A stretch of 64,000 nt of DNA from Branchiostoma floridae (GCF_000003815.2 NC_049996.1:6782896-6846895); one strand, 5' to 3'. Positions 1 through 14,300 are shown, numbered from the stretch's first letter. Notes: generated by a model not told the origin, from the letters alone. Translations and numbers: made by a program.

Positions 1-2080
1 GTCAGACACAAATAGGCATTTGATGTATTGGTATGCTCCAAAATAGGGGTGACAATTAAAATTAAATAATTAATGATTAATATTTATTACATTTAAAATA
101 ATGATACGTTAATAACTCTTAAACTTGCATTTGTTGTATTTTGATTATCCAGTCTTTATTGTGCCATTTGATACTTCGGTGCAAAAAGATACAACATTTA
201 CTTAGTATACTTGTACCCCTTCAAATTAATGGTATATCCCAAAACTGGACGAACTTGCCTGACAGCATTTCTTGCAGACGACTCTGAGCTAATTATCAAA
301 GTAAGAGCAACAGGGTATGTTTACATGGCTGATATATTATAGAGATATACTAATAATGTATTCAGAAGTCGAACAAGCTGTAACAAAGACTAGCACAGAG
401 CAAAACCTCTCTCTCTACGTATAAAACGCTAAAAGGCTTTTGACATATTTTCTTCTTAAAATATATATAACGGGTTATGTTGTTTATGCAGTGTTGGTGT
501 CTACGTGTGTCTGTATTATCCATATACTTTACTTGCTCAGCATAACTCAATAGGCAATGGAAGGATTGTAATGATATTTGTGAGTGGATAGGTCTTTGAG
601 GCCAAAGTATGTGATCAGTTTTGCGCCCTCTAGCGGATGCCATTGTAGTCACAGTAGTGCATAGAATACTGTAACGGGGAGATATTCGGAGTAATAGTCG
701 CAGTTTTATGTTTGCGGCTTGCTCGTGGTACTCTTCACCACAAACGTAAAACAACGGTGAATATTTACACTTTTACAGTAAAACCCTGGTTGGCAGTTTC
801 TACCGCGAACTTCAAAACCACCCGAAAATTTTACATTTTACAGTACCCAGAGAAAAAAGTACAGTAAAAGAAATCAGTGATGTTTTAATTTTATCACGCA
901 AGTCTTATCTTATTTAAATTCATTTTGTTCTGCAAGTACTTTCAATACTGTACTTTTTTTGTAGAAAAATGAATAGACCCTCCGCACCCTCCGTTCCGAA
1001 TGGACCCGTCCAAAATAAAAACCTCCCATCATGCACTGTTCCCTTATCAGTACTTCCGCCTATCAGTATCAGCTGAGCGGGAACTCCCCACAACAAAACC
1101 TACTAAATCTTCTAAATTTATTTCTGCATTTAGACGCCGAATAGACCTTCACAGAGGAACACGGTAGGTAGACTGTTCCTTCTTTACTTGCAGAAGCCAA
1201 GGAATGATACAATTTCCCGTATTTCATTTGGAAATGCATGCTTTTATAGCTGTACGATATCTTTGAAGCTTATAACGTTAAAGCTCTCAGTGTATCTGAC
1301 CACAAAAAATTATATCTACAATTTGTATATGATTTGACCACTGCTATACATTATATTTTACACAACAGCCACGGATATTGTTCTAGACTCCTTTTTTGTT
1401 TTCTTGAGGAGATTGATTTAATTTCAAGTAAGGCTACCGGTGCCTTTCTTGCCAGCCGAAGTTTTGTTTACAAAATTCAAAATCAGGCCACTTCCTCTTT
1501 TCGCCGGTAGCCCAAAGATTTTTCAGTGGCTAGCCGCTTGCTGGTAAATACTTAGTAACTGTAGTATGTCTTTGTGTTATAGAAGACTATCTTAAAGAAA
1601 ATGTTAATGTTTAATTTTGCTCCAATTGAAATGGAAGTTTTGCTCCAAACTGAAATGTAATTTACAAACATTTATTGTGCAACAAACAAAGCCAGACTAG
1701 TAAGATCGAAACGTTTCTTCATGATCAGATTACAAGGACATAGTGTGAATCGTTTTGAGTTTTCTTTGTCCTTAATGTATTTCTTTAATGTCTTGCATAG
1801 TAAATCATAGTTTATACTGCTACCAGAATGAGGAACAAATACTGTTTATAATAAGTGGAAATGCTCACGGTGCCGTCTTATGTCCTGGTTTAACTGTGTG
1901 ACCTCTTTGGTGTGAACTCAAAACCACTGTGAAAATTCTGCCCAATATAAGCCCCTTTTTCAACCTCCAGCATAAACCACCACAAACACTCCATTTTCTC
2001 CCTACCGTGAAGTTAAATCCCCACGAACATTTCCTCTTTTAGTTTAACAGTACAATTGTATTGAGGCATTTTTTTTCTTC
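1..2080. other. No gene recognised
   Basis: A/T-rich sequence with worn relatives of the TTTACAGTA MITE at 750-855 and 1905-2055. A promoter and first exon of the VPS9 gene may lie here but cannot be located. Confidence 0.5.
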
Positions 2081-2106
2081 CTGCAGGAAAATGTTGGGTA
2101 AGCCCC

Positions 2107-2260
2107 AGTGGGTGCCACTACTGCCATGTTCCTGGAGCTGAGAGACAGAGACAGGACACACTGTATCACTGACATTTGGCTAAAGGATGGTTACCTGCCA
2201 CAGATAGATGGGGAAGGGCCTGGTCTGGACTTCCAGTTAGAACCTGCTGTGTGGTTTAAG
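2107..2260 (+). CDS. Candidate upstream exon of the VPS9 gene (first unit of a tandem array)
   Basis: The open segment MFLELRDRDRTHCITDIWL and onward ends LEPAVWFK|GTAAGA with a good donor at 2260. An acceptor could be the CAG at 2105-2107; the alternative after TTCCTGCAG at 2085 puts a TAA (2099) in this frame. The segment looks coding and lies upstream of the VPS9 gene on the same strand. It ends in phase 0, however, while the exon at 5363 is open only if entered in phase 2. Either an exon was missed in the 3.1 kb intron or this is not the partner exon. The same unit recurs four more times directly downstream. Confidence 0.4.
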
Positions 2261-3025
2261 GTAAGACAAGAACAGTACGATAACAGGACAATAACAGTAT
2301 GGAGACAGGGTATGGAGACAGGTCACACTGTATCACTGACATCTGGCTAAAGGATGGTTACCTGCCACAGATAGATGGGGAAGGGCCTGGACTGGACTTC
2401 CAGTTAGAACCTGCTGTGTGGTTTAAGGTAAGACAATAACAGTATGATAACAGGACAATAACAGTATGGAGACAGGGTATGGAGACAGGTCACACTGTAT
2501 CACTGACATCTGGCTAAAGGATGGTTACCTGCCACAGATAGATGGGGAAGGGCCTGGACTGGACTTCCAGTTAGAACCAGCTGTGTGGTTTAAGGTAAGA
2601 CAGTAACAGTATGATGACAGGACAATAACAGTATGAAGACAGGGCACGCTGTAAATTACTGACATCTGGTTAAAGGATGGTTACCTGCCTCAAATAGATT
2701 GGAAAGGGCCTGGACTGGATTTCCCTTTAGAACCAGCTGTGTGATTTAATGCAAGATAGTAACAGTATGATAACAGGACAATAACAGTATGAAGACAGGG
2801 CACAAGTTGTATTACTGAGATCTGGTTAAATAAAGGATGGTTACTTGCTACAATTAGATGGGGATCGGAAGGGCCTGGACTGGACTTCCAGTTAGAACCA
2901 GCTGTGTGGTTTAAGGTAAGACAATAATAATATGGTAACAGTGCAATAACAGTATGAAATTCTATGGAAACAGGACACACTGTATCACTGACATCTAGCT
3001 AAAGGACAGTTACCTGCCACAGATA
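2261..3025 (+). repeat. Tandem array of about 165-bp exon-plus-donor units
   Basis: The tail of the 2107-2260 unit recurs with exon-like ends at 2427, 2594, about 2751 and 2914, plus a truncated piece at about 2971-3025. Spacings are 167, 167, 157 and 163 bp. Copies 2, 3 and 5 keep the WFK|GTAAG donor; copy 4 has lost it (ATTTAATGCAAG). None of the later copies has an obvious pyrimidine tract before its exon-like part, so they are probably non-spliced duplicates. Confidence 0.8.
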
Positions 3026-3174
3026 GAGTGAAACTAATAAAGTACTGTTTGTCAAGTGTTATGTTCAAATGAAAGTTCTTTATTGCTTGCTGCATTACAA
3101 TACATCTCAAAGTGGCAGTAGCAGCTGAAATGAAATAAAACCTTCTAAGTAGACATTTTTCATGTACATACATG

Positions 3175-4107
3175 CATGGCTCGAATTAACCACTTGCGCA
3201 CCCCCTCCGCGCAAGTAGTTTTCTCCGTGCGCAAGTTGTTCAGAAAGTCAGGTTGCGCGCGGCGCAACTTGATTTTTTGGGGGTAAACAAAACGATCCTC
3301 AAGTTACAGGCCCTTTACTAAAAATATCAGAAAATGTACGCCCTGTTTTGGGGATTTACGCCTTTGGTAAGCCCTAATTTTCCGCCGGAAACTTCGCTCG
3401 AAGTTCAAAATTTGCCGATTTCGGCATGCAGCCGCCACTTTTCATCTCAAGTCTCACGCCATCTCGCACTAACTCACATCTCGCGAATCGCGAGAGTCGC
3501 ATCCCATTGGCCGTTTCGGCGTGACGTAGCGTGCCTGGGCGCTGCTATTGGTGGAATATCTAATGTACAAACGCTGTAGAGTAGAATTCGCTGTGTTCGC
3601 GGGAAAAAATCACGCAACAAAGCGTGCAACTTTGACAATGTTTACGAAAACTCATCGACTGCCTACCGTCCTTGCTGTACATATATAGGCTTACTTTGGA
3701 GAGTTTTTTTTGCTTGTTTGGGACAATTCTGTCGGTGGAATGCGGGAAAAACAACAGCTAGTGTGACGATGACTATACTGGGGAGGGGCGCACGGTAGGC
3801 ACTGTTCAACGGAGGTCGCAATTTTTTTCACGGTTCTTTGAGATACAAAAATGTATTATTTTTGTTGCAGTCTTCATTTTCAAAAGATTGATAAATGGAT
3901 GTTGTTTATTGAGAATAGTGCGCTTAATTTGCCCTGCATATTTTTTTGGTGCTATATTTCTTCAACTGAAATTAATAGCTTCTACAGCTAATTTGGAGAA
4001 AGTAACAGCTTGGAAGTGGCGCAACCTGAAATGCTGGTGGCGCAAGTTGGTTTTTGATTCAGGTTGCCGCCTGCGCAACCTGGCTGAAAAAAGTATTTCG
4101 AGGCCTG
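3175..4107. mobile_element. Degenerate hAT-like TIR element of about 930 bp
   Basis: The ends CATGGCTCGAATTA and TATTTCGAGGCCTG match in 11 of 14 inverted positions, with TACATG directly before and after. Both end regions carry GCGCAAGT/GCGCAACCTG motifs in opposite orientation. The interior holds a GC-rich block with a TCTCGCGA...TCGCGAGA palindrome (3479-3498), CCATTGG, TGACGTAG and TATTGG, which resembles a promoter. The ORFs inside show no recognisable domain. Confidence 0.5.
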
Positions 4108-4647
4108 TACATGTGAAGTTCAGTTCAGTTCGGTTCGTCCTCATAAAACCATGTAAAATCCGCTACTCAGTAACTATAACATGTGAAATCCCCTTGACTA
4201 AGAGGAAGTGTTCCTTTTTGGTAAGACATGATGTCATGACCATGTATACAGACACCTGGGTAATACAGGTATGTACTTCAACTATTTGTCTATCCAGAAG
4301 TGCTGGTATCAAACCCACGACTGTGACCTCTTCATCCTACACATGCACTAGTCTTGTGGTTCTGCTATTCAATGCCACAGTTTATGAATATTTTTGACAA
4401 CACATAAAAAAGCATTGTTGTTGTTTGTTTCAGTTTATTTCTTCCTGATCTTTGTTACTTAAAATGGTGTAAACTTGACCAGGATGTGTAATTTATGGAA
4501 ATATCAGTACACATTTCGACATCTCCAGGATATGTTTATTTGTGTGTAAACAAAGCAAAGTGCCACTTTCTGGTCACACTGTATATGACGCAGGTGTATG
4601 TGTACATTTTGTACATAATGAGTTTCAGATCAATACTATGTATACGT

Positions 4648-5000
4648 CAGGGCTCTAGCCAGCGTCCGTTTTTCCGTCAATTGACGGAAATTTGCTGCAT
4701 GTGACGGAAAAATTTTAAAACTAATCCGTCAACCTTGACGGACAAAAATCTGATAAAAGCTCCTTGGTGGAAGCTACAGGCGGCTTGGGGATGCCGTCCA
4801 CGGTCGTAAAAGCCACACACTGTTTGTTTTGCTATTGTTATGATTGTTGACAATGTGTGTCGGTACCCTTTTGCATACGATAATCTCATTAAAACCAGTT
4901 TTTCAAGGTCTTAGTTCAGTGTCTCTAACTCCTGGAATAGTGTTTTTGCGACAATGGGAATTGGCTGACGGAAAAAAATGTCGAGCTGGCTAGAGCCCTG
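4648..5000. mobile_element. hAT-type MITE with perfect 8-bp target-site duplication
   Basis: Perfect 16-bp terminal inverted repeats CAGGGCTCTAGCCAGC ... GCTGGCTAGAGCCCTG bound a 353-bp element. GTATACGT stands directly on both sides (4640-4647 and 5001-5008). CAGGG ends and an 8-bp duplication are hAT hallmarks. There is no coding capacity. It lies in an intron of the VPS9 gene. Confidence 0.9.
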
Positions 5001-5362
5001 GTATACGTTGATCAATACTTAGTGTTGTATTACTCATTGGACTCTAGTTTTAGTTCCGCTTTTTCCTTTGATGTGGGGAATACAACATATAGCTTAACTT
5101 TTAAAAGTCTTAAGTCATTAACTTTTTTAAAGATATTTTTATAATTGGGTAATACAGTATCAAGAGAACTGCCTTACCCCAAAAATAATTAACAAATAAG
5201 GCAAGTCTGAAATGAAAATAAGATTGAACCTCTAAATTGATCATAATGATATTTGATATGTGGGTAGATGATGGAAAGACAAAGGTCAAGGTCGATTTTG
5301 GGCCCCCTGGTGTGTGACCTTAATACTGCAGCAAAACTTGCCTTTTTGTATCTTTTATCCAG

Positions 5363-8300
5363 GATATGCTATGATGTTTTGTCGGCAGATTTGTTGTTTG
5401 TTGATGCTGGAAGAGGTGATGTAAGTTTGGTCCCCCTAGCAGCTTGCTCTGGAACTGCAGGGGTGGTATTGATAATACATAATTACACAGTTATTTAATG
5501 TCAAAGTTTTATTTTTCCAGGTGCTTTTGTTAGAGACTGTAAGAATCAACTGCCATCAGCAGGTGCTGAGATGGGTGACGTACGCACCCTCAAACTGCTC
5601 CCCAGAGTCAGCGGTCAACGGGCCAAAAGAAAGTCAGTTCCCTTTCAATTGTTTTATTCATTCATATTACGTAATAACCAACATCAAATTGAATGTACCC
5701 AATGTATGTGTATAAAAAAAAACTATAATGAAGCCATTGGAGGGGTCAATGTCATGATTGAAGAAAGGATGGATAAATGAAAGTGCAAGAGAATGATATT
5801 TGAAATTCATTGAATAGATGTACAGACAGATATACAGACGCACTGGCAAATAAGGAATGATTGAATGAAGGAATTAATGATACATAACTTTTACTGCAAT
5901 TCTTTATGAAAACAAACGACAGATGCTTGGCCAGCAAATAGAAGTATGCTTGCAATTATGGATTCTGAATAACCAAAAGAATTATTAAACATGCAAGGTT
6001 GCCACCCAAGGAAAGAATTTCTGTTAACTGTATGACAGACAAATTTGTGATATTATGCTTATTTGTAGGTCTCTGAATACAGGTTAAACAAGCCATGATG
6101 TTAGTTCCTACTACTAGTTTTTTTTCACTTTCGAATGCAAAAGTGAAATAAGTTGTAGGCACCTGTATTTCGAACATCATGACAATTACTAGTATGTTAT
6201 CAGTTGAGGATGTTTGCAAAGAAATTACCGTACGGTAACACTAAGGCATTGAGTACTGAATGGTTTCTTTGCACATGCAATTTTGCTTCTGCCAGATGCT
6301 TGAAAGCAAACTCTAGCTTTGTAATAATGAGATACATTTAGTAATTATAGATAATTAGATTTCTGAAAGACACTGTCAACATTGTTAATCTAGGCCCACA
6401 CCTTGAATAAACATTTGAACAGTGTCACAGGGATAAACAAGTCCACTAGCCCTATTGTCCAGGGCAAGTGAAAGTGCTGTTCGGGCAAGTGCATGTCACT
6501 TGTCCGATCGGGCAAGTAAGATTTTTCCATTGATTTTAGTGCAATTTTGATATACTTGTTACTTTTTACAGTCATGACATCAAGCAATTGTCTACAGAGA
6601 ATTCCATTGCTGGAAGTGAAAATGCATATACTAGTAACAGTGACATTTGAATTTTGGGCAAGTGAAAAATTGGTTCGGGCAAGTACATTTTTTATGTGCT
6701 TGCCCGATAGGACAAGTGGATTTTAGAAAACTTGTTCAACCCTGGTGTCAGCTATTTTAACTTAAATCAAATGACATCACCATAAATTCCCTACAACATG
6801 TGGCTAGGCTTCATGTTCAAGTAGAATATTTCTAACTTGTTTCCTTGTTGAACTTCCTCTTTTCTAGTCTATGGGCCTGGGAGCAGTTATGACTATGATG
6901 ATGACCAGGACAACTTGTTTGACATTGCAGGACAACTATTAAAGAGAGACTCTTCAACTAGGGAGGTTTGTATAACACATCATTTATATGTATCTATGTG
7001 AAATATAGATACATGTATAATCATTATGCTAGAATAACATTCCTGTGTTGTATATTATGTGTACAAATTAAAACGTGCTACAAATGATTGATGATGGTAT
7101 GATGATTATTGTCATAACACTAAGTTCGAAAACCGCGAACATTAATCCACTGCGAACATTTCTGTATTTACAGTAATTGAAAGGCTCTGATTGGCTGAAG
7201 GGTAGTGGCCATGTTGTAACAAAAGCTGTGCATGTATACAGTACTTCATACTAACAGAAAACACTGAAAGAGAAAGAAATTTTTCCTCCACAAGTTCTTT
7301 CATATGTCATATTCCATCTCCATCTCTTGTACATTGTGCTTACAGTATAAACAGGACCTGTTCCGACTGTTACACTGCTACGTTCTACCAGTCATCAGGC
7401 TGACCCCAGATGACCTGCCACTCATAGACAACATGCTGGAAATGCAGGTAGGTTTCAACTTATTTGCTGAAGCACAAATTTGCTGAAGCATGATGTTTCT
7501 GACTTAGGGAGAAGAGATGCTGCTACATTGAACATAGTTCAGTGCCTAGAAGTGGTCAGCCTTGAATTTAGAGCAAACTTGTTAGCAAAGCAGTTAAATT
7601 TTATCTTTAATTAGTTAAAAAATTCTGAGTCATAATATGACAATGACAAGAAGGTCCGGCCATAAGATTGCTTCTAAATCTAACAAAGTTTTCTGGATTC
7701 TATACTGTTTATTGCACCTATACATATACTGCAATATGTAGCCAGTATTACATGTGCTCCCCTAGTTTATTTATGCGTACCTAATTAGTAGCGGATTAAA
7801 GTCCAAAGACCACTAGACGTGTGACCCAGTGCTGTGACAACATCTCCAGTGGTGTCCTGATTCCCACAAAATGATACGTGCTAGTGTGTGTACAACAAAT
7901 TGTGGGGTTACAATTGTCTAAGTACAGTCTTCAAGGCTTTCGGCTTTATCTCAGCAACCTTTGAAAAGACTGGTACAGTGAAGATCTGACGCAGTGACAG
8001 AAAAGACAGCACCTTGGACGCAAGCCAAGAAGTTGAACTATGGCCTCCTTGTGACCAGCGTTTTTCATACCAGCGTTTTTTCCTGGCTTATTTTTAGACG
8101 TATGTGATGGGGATTTTTTTTGTACAAACTACTACTGTACTGTATTTCATTCTTACCAAAACCTCAAATAGGTTTTGAATGGTATAGCAGTTTTTTTTGG
8201 CCAAGGCCTGTTGGAGTCAGTTTGAACCGTGACATTTTGAAAGTGGGTGGTTGGACAGTATGATGCCAGTGTGCCCCTATCACGTTCAGATGTGCCTGTT

Positions 8301-11300
8301 GAACGGAGCGGACAACGAACTTCAGCGGCAGTTCCAGGTCACCGATGGGACCAAACGGATCATGAGGGAACACCGCAGCGACTTCGCCAGGAAAGTCGTG
8401 AATCAGGTGAGGAAAAGACAATGACAAAGAAATCGTTACAATATCACATATGGTAAAGTTGACCACTAGGCACTACAGTATACAGTGTATAGTCATAGAG
8501 TTGTGAATAGATTTTTTTTACATGTAGTGCAAGGAATTCTACATGAACATGTTTGTTTTATACTTGATGACAACATCAACAACAACAAGATTATATGTAT
8601 CATTGACAAATTGAGACACATCATTTTCTGCAAATTTCCACACTATATCATAACCAACTTTCGGTATTTAGGAACTAGTCAAGAGTAGAGTGCTATTAGC
8701 ATTTTGTAGAATCTTTGGTTCAACATTTTGTCCTAAATTTTTTCTCCAAAATTGGTATGTCAGATAGGATTCTGTGGTTAACCACCAAGTCAATTTTTTC
8801 ATTGTTTCTTCTGTGTTTACTTGTTGTACAGACAACTTTGCCCTTTTATGCCTCTAGGGTAATTATAAGGTGTCAGCAACATGTAACAATAGGTGACCTT
8901 TCAACTCAATTAGTCATAGGTACCCGTAGTAGATATTCTTCTTTTGACAGTTGTCTGTATAGGCTCAATCTTACCTGACACCTGTCAGAATCGTTCATCG
9001 AGTGTCATAAATAATTGTCTGACAGATTTGTATATTGTTCCTTTTTAAGTCAACAATTGCTTTTTTTGATTTTTTTTATTCATTGGTTTGGTTGTTCAGA
9101 ACACACAGCCAGGGCTGCCCTACTAGCCTATGGCTATTACAGAGGGCTAGCCCTGCTGACAAACACAGAGATAATACATGTACATATGGATTTGGACAGG
9201 ATACTTATCAGTAACAATTTTCTAAATTCATAAAGGATAGGAATGAAAACAAAAAAGAAGATTAAATTTTGTATATACATGGTGTAGGATGACATATATA
9301 TCATCTATAATGGAATATTTGCTTCTTCGTCTTCTTCTTCTTGCATTTCAAGTTCAATAAGCTGAAGGCTCTGACATAGGCTTGGGTCAAGGGTATTCTT
9401 GTTTATTACAAACAAATGTTGCCAGATTTTTGTAGAAAGGAAAAGGTAAAGGTAGCTCCATATATATACATGTAGCCTTTTTAAAGGTCGCAAGGGCAGT
9501 GGGTTGTTATCGACTGTGTGTAGGGAACAGTATTGGAAGGTGGAGCCAGGCTTTTAGCTAGGCATGCGTCAACGCGTCATTTAGACGCACTGTCCTAACA
9601 AACATAAGAAATCGGACGCAATACTTTTAAGCAAGACGCCTACGGACGCCCAAATTTTTCCTCCCAGCCTCAGTCAGGGCAAACATATTGTAACAGACAC
9701 AAAAAAATCTTGGCTGAATTCTACAAAATATGCACCTCAAAATGCAGGAAATAGCATTTCAGAGGGTTATGATTTCAAAATTTTCCGGGGGGGAAACCCC
9801 CGGACCCCCTACAATGCTCACGCCGCAGATCACTCCGATTACTTTGGATGCCCTAAAATTAATTCCTAGCTAAAAGCCTGGGTGGAGCCCATCTCTCTTT
9901 TCCCACTGTCTTTTACTTTCCCAACCAAAGTCAGGTAGTACTCATTTTTACACCTGGTTGGAGTGACGAAAGTTGTGTTAGGTGCCTTTACTAAGGACAC
10001 AGTCTAACCAAGATTCATGCCAGAACTCAAACCCATAACCTCTCAGTCTTGTGTAGATGCTAGCCTTGCTCTAACTTAAGCCATTAGATTTTAGAGGCCA
10101 CCTGAACTGTATAGAATCTCGTTACAAATTTGAATACTGATACTACTACTACTGTCATGTACTAATACTACATGTACTAGATTATTTGAAAATGACCCAG
10201 AAAGAGCTGGCTATAGACTTCCACATTCAGGTGACCGTAAGGTCACATTGGCACAGAACAGAAAAGTAGGCCAGTCCTGTTTGCTAGCAGCCTTGGAACT
10301 AACACTGCTATCTCCTGACACACATGTGGTTACATTCTTTGAGGTTAGCTTTTAACAGATGCCAAACATGGGGAGAATTTTACATGGACAGTCATGTAGA
10401 CTCAGAAAGACAGTGTTAAACTCACTTAAAGCATAGAATATAATAATTGACTTCTCGTGTAATGATTATACTTTATTTGTTCATTACAGTGAATGTCATT
10501 GTGCAAAGTATTATGTACTTAACAGAAATGATTATTTTTTCCTGTGTCTCATGTTACATGAAAGCTTAAGTCAGGAAATAAAAAGTGACATTGTCAAAGG
10601 ATAGTTTTGGGATGTTTAGATAATGTTACACAGAGATGACGATGTAAGACTATCAAAAGATCAGGTAGTATTATATTACTACAAATGACAAGGAGTTACT
10701 AAGTAAAGTGTATTTTTCCTCAGGAAATATGTCTGAAAGACTACAGTAAAGACTTTCTTGAGGAAGTGAAGAAGGGACTGGATGATGACATCACTATAGT
10801 TAGAGAAAAGGTGGGACAAATATTTTTTTTCCTCAAACAGATCTAAATTTGAATCCATCTCACGACCCTTCAGCTAAGTATTGGAGTACACTACATTGTT
10901 CTCAATGATTTTTATTCTTGATTGTCCCTGCATGCTGTATCTTTGCTAGCAAAGTCTCACTGTGTTGATATATAATCTGAGTGTGGTTTCATTTCTCAGT
11001 TAACCGACATCTTTTTATTATGTTTCCCAGAGGACAAAACCTTGGGACTTTCTGTTCTGCATTTGTGGGCATGTTTTGGTAAAGAAGCAGGGCTAGTAAT
11101 CAGTGCCGCGGCAAGGGTGGTGGGTGTTGGTTGGATTCGCGTAATTAAAAAGTTGCTACGAAGAAAATTTAGCGGCTGAATCGTGACCGTTAAAACCGCT
11201 GCATTCTAACATTCTGCATTTTCACGAAAATGTTGCCTCTCTAGTTTCACACTGCAAGCCTCCCTCAATAAGACATATGGTACCACAAAAACTATTAGTT

Positions 11301-14300
11301 TCTGTTTCGAACTATTATTCAGCCTATAACACAGACCATTCTCACTGCTGTGGTGTCTTGTGGGTTTGAAGGCTCACGTTACACAAAGTTCACAAAGAAA
11401 TTTGCAATTAGTAAATACACAATAGTATACCTTGAATACACACCAAACCTGTCTAATATTATTTCAAGAATTATGCAAAGTTAACATGAATAAAAGAAAT
11501 GCCTTGACAAGATGTTTTCTTTGGCAGTTGTTTTTGTACTCAACAATAGGGCTATTCTCAGACTGCACTGATTGATACATGAATTTCTATAAGTAGTATT
11601 ACTCTTGTTTTCAGCTTAATGATGTTCAGAAGAAAGTCAACCAGGCTAAAGAGGACTTGAAGAACCTTAAAGTTGATGGGAACTTCTTAGAAAGGTGAGT
11701 CATGATTTATTATCTACAAGTTGGTAATACTGTAAATGCATTTAAGTTCGCGGGGATTTCATTTCGCGGTAGCGGGTAAAAGGACTTTTTGCGGTGGATT
11801 TAAGTTTACGGTAACACCATAGACTGCAGTCTAATACAATAATAGAAAAATGTTCGCGGTGGTTTTAAGTTCGCGGTGAAGTGGTCACCGCGAATACCGC
11901 GAACATTAATCCACCGCGAACATTTCTGCATTTACAGTACTCTCATTTACCTGTGTGATTTAGAAAATAGTCTTAAATGTTCTTCATCAGGTCAGACTGT
12001 TTGCTATGATACCCTGTACATTAAATATTTGCACTTTGTTATTACATCAAGTGTGCATAATTCAACTTCTAGAGTTCGAGAGACCAGAGATGGCATCAAG
12101 ACCCACCTTGAAGTGTTACTTAGAGGGATGGCTGAAATAAAGAACTTCCTCGAGCTCCGGAAGAAGAAACGATCAAGTAAATGGATGGTGAGTGGCTAGA
12201 ACTTTATACATGTACATTGTATGTCTTATTATACAGCTACTTTAGCCGCCCTTCCTTGTCTTCTTGTCTTCCTTCAGAAGTTCTATCATAGACATTTTGA
12301 AAATACTGCATATTTGTATCTGACTTGCACTGATTGCTATATTTTGTTCCTTTGAATCTGTGTTCTTCGTGTAGTTACTAGTTGAGTTCCCATACTATTA
12401 TTAGGTTTTATACATTTAGCCATTCTTGTCAGACCCTGTTTTTCATGATTGTATATTGTCAGTTAGGTTAACATGATTTTTGAATCTCAAATAAGGATTA
12501 TAGTGACTGTACTAAAACTGTTTGTGTCATGCAGTATTATATGTAGTAACTGCATTGCTGCATGTTTGTATTTTGAGTCATGGGCATTGTATACATTATA
12601 CATTTTGTACAATCATGTACATGTACCTTGCTTCTTCATATTCTTAATCTAAACTCAGTTTTTCAGTGCTCTTTTCTCTCTCTCTTTTTTTTCTGATGCC
12701 TAACAATAGGATGAAGACTTAGAGGTAATGTTAGGTACTGTCATACGAGTGCTTGTTACACATAGTCCATGCCGTAACATTTTAAAAAGGTACTATACTC
12801 GTCTGGAAAGTGCACTAAGCGTAAGTTGCTAAATACGGACATGTAGTTATTCTCATGATAAGACACGGGCTGAAACAGAGAACTGATATCCACTAAAGTC
12901 CACTGATATGCAGATTAATCTTATTTTTCATCAATACACTGTCAGTCAATCCTTTTTAATATTTAAGAATTACTCCACATATGAAAGCCAGAAATCTTTT
13001 CAATATCCAGTTATTTCATGAGTCTCTAGATGTAGGACATTTTGTTGATACAAGACTTTAAGCCTTATATTATAATGTATAGTGAAGCATACTTGTGTTG
13101 CATTTACACAGTCATTTCGAACAGGTACATGTACCTTTTAGTTCCTCATACCATTTCAGGAAGTGAAACATGTTATTTTACTTTGAATTCCTTCCTTGCC
13201 TTTTCCATCCATCCAACCATGCCTCTCAGGAGTCAGTGGAAGAAGTAGACTATGAGTGGGAGGTACACAAAGAATTGGTCGTTTCACATCATGCATTTAC
13301 CATTTTTCAGCATTTTATTAGTGACTTTATTTTGCTAGAAATCACGCTCTTTTTTTGTACAGCAGTTGTGATGGGCACTGAACAGATATTGCCTTTTTTA
13401 TTGCCATATTGTTTGACAGCAAAGCTACATGACATTCAAAGTATATGTTGGGAAAGTTGCATGTGATATATCACGAAAAAGACATATGTCTACTAGGACT
13501 GTGTACCTAGATGCAATTATAATAACTGTGCCCATACCTGTAGAATAATGTTTATGTGCAAGTACCTGTACCTGTACAAACTAAATCACTACTACAAACG
13601 TATTAGCAAACACCACAATTTTTAGACAAAGATGACAATTTTGATAATGATAATCTGTCTTATCATAACATTGTACATTATGCTCAAACATGTTTGGGTT
13701 TAGTAACAATGTTGTTATATTGTGAAAGGAACTACACTCTCTAAGATAGCATTAACTAGACTCTTTGTTTTTTTAACTGAAATAATGCTATCAGGGTGAG
13801 GACTTTGAGGACAAGGTAACTGAGTAAAAAAAGGTGTTGTAATTAGAATAATGATTATTGTTGTGATGTGTATCGTACACTGCACAGTCCTGTTGGTGAT
13901 AATGTGATGCACTTTGCAGTTTCTACATCAATCCATTGAACTACAGTACAAGTTGTTTTTCTGTTGTGACTCAGTTTCTTGTGCTTGACAATGTGTAGCA
14001 GGCACCAGAATAGCCTTGTACACTGTACTGTAAGTAATATATATCCCTTTGCACTGTACATGCCTTCTACCTTCCCGTTATTGAGTTATCTAACTGGAAC
14101 TACACTAACCTTTTGCCTATCCATTACTGTACAGTTCAATTTATTTTGTAAGTACTTAATATGAACATGTACCTGGACACTACAGGAAATTGTATGATGA
14201 TTATGCTACAGTATTTGACATGTCATTTACAGTGAAATAATGAAAATTTAACTTTACATTAATTGTTTGTGTTTTTTGTCCTATGTTCATACAGAGGAGA

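Noticed and set aside
9106-9165. CAGGGCTGCCCTACTAGCC ... GGCTAGCCCTG mini-palindrome
   Set aside because: Resembles hAT ends, but it is only about 46 bp with no flanking duplication; too little to call an element.
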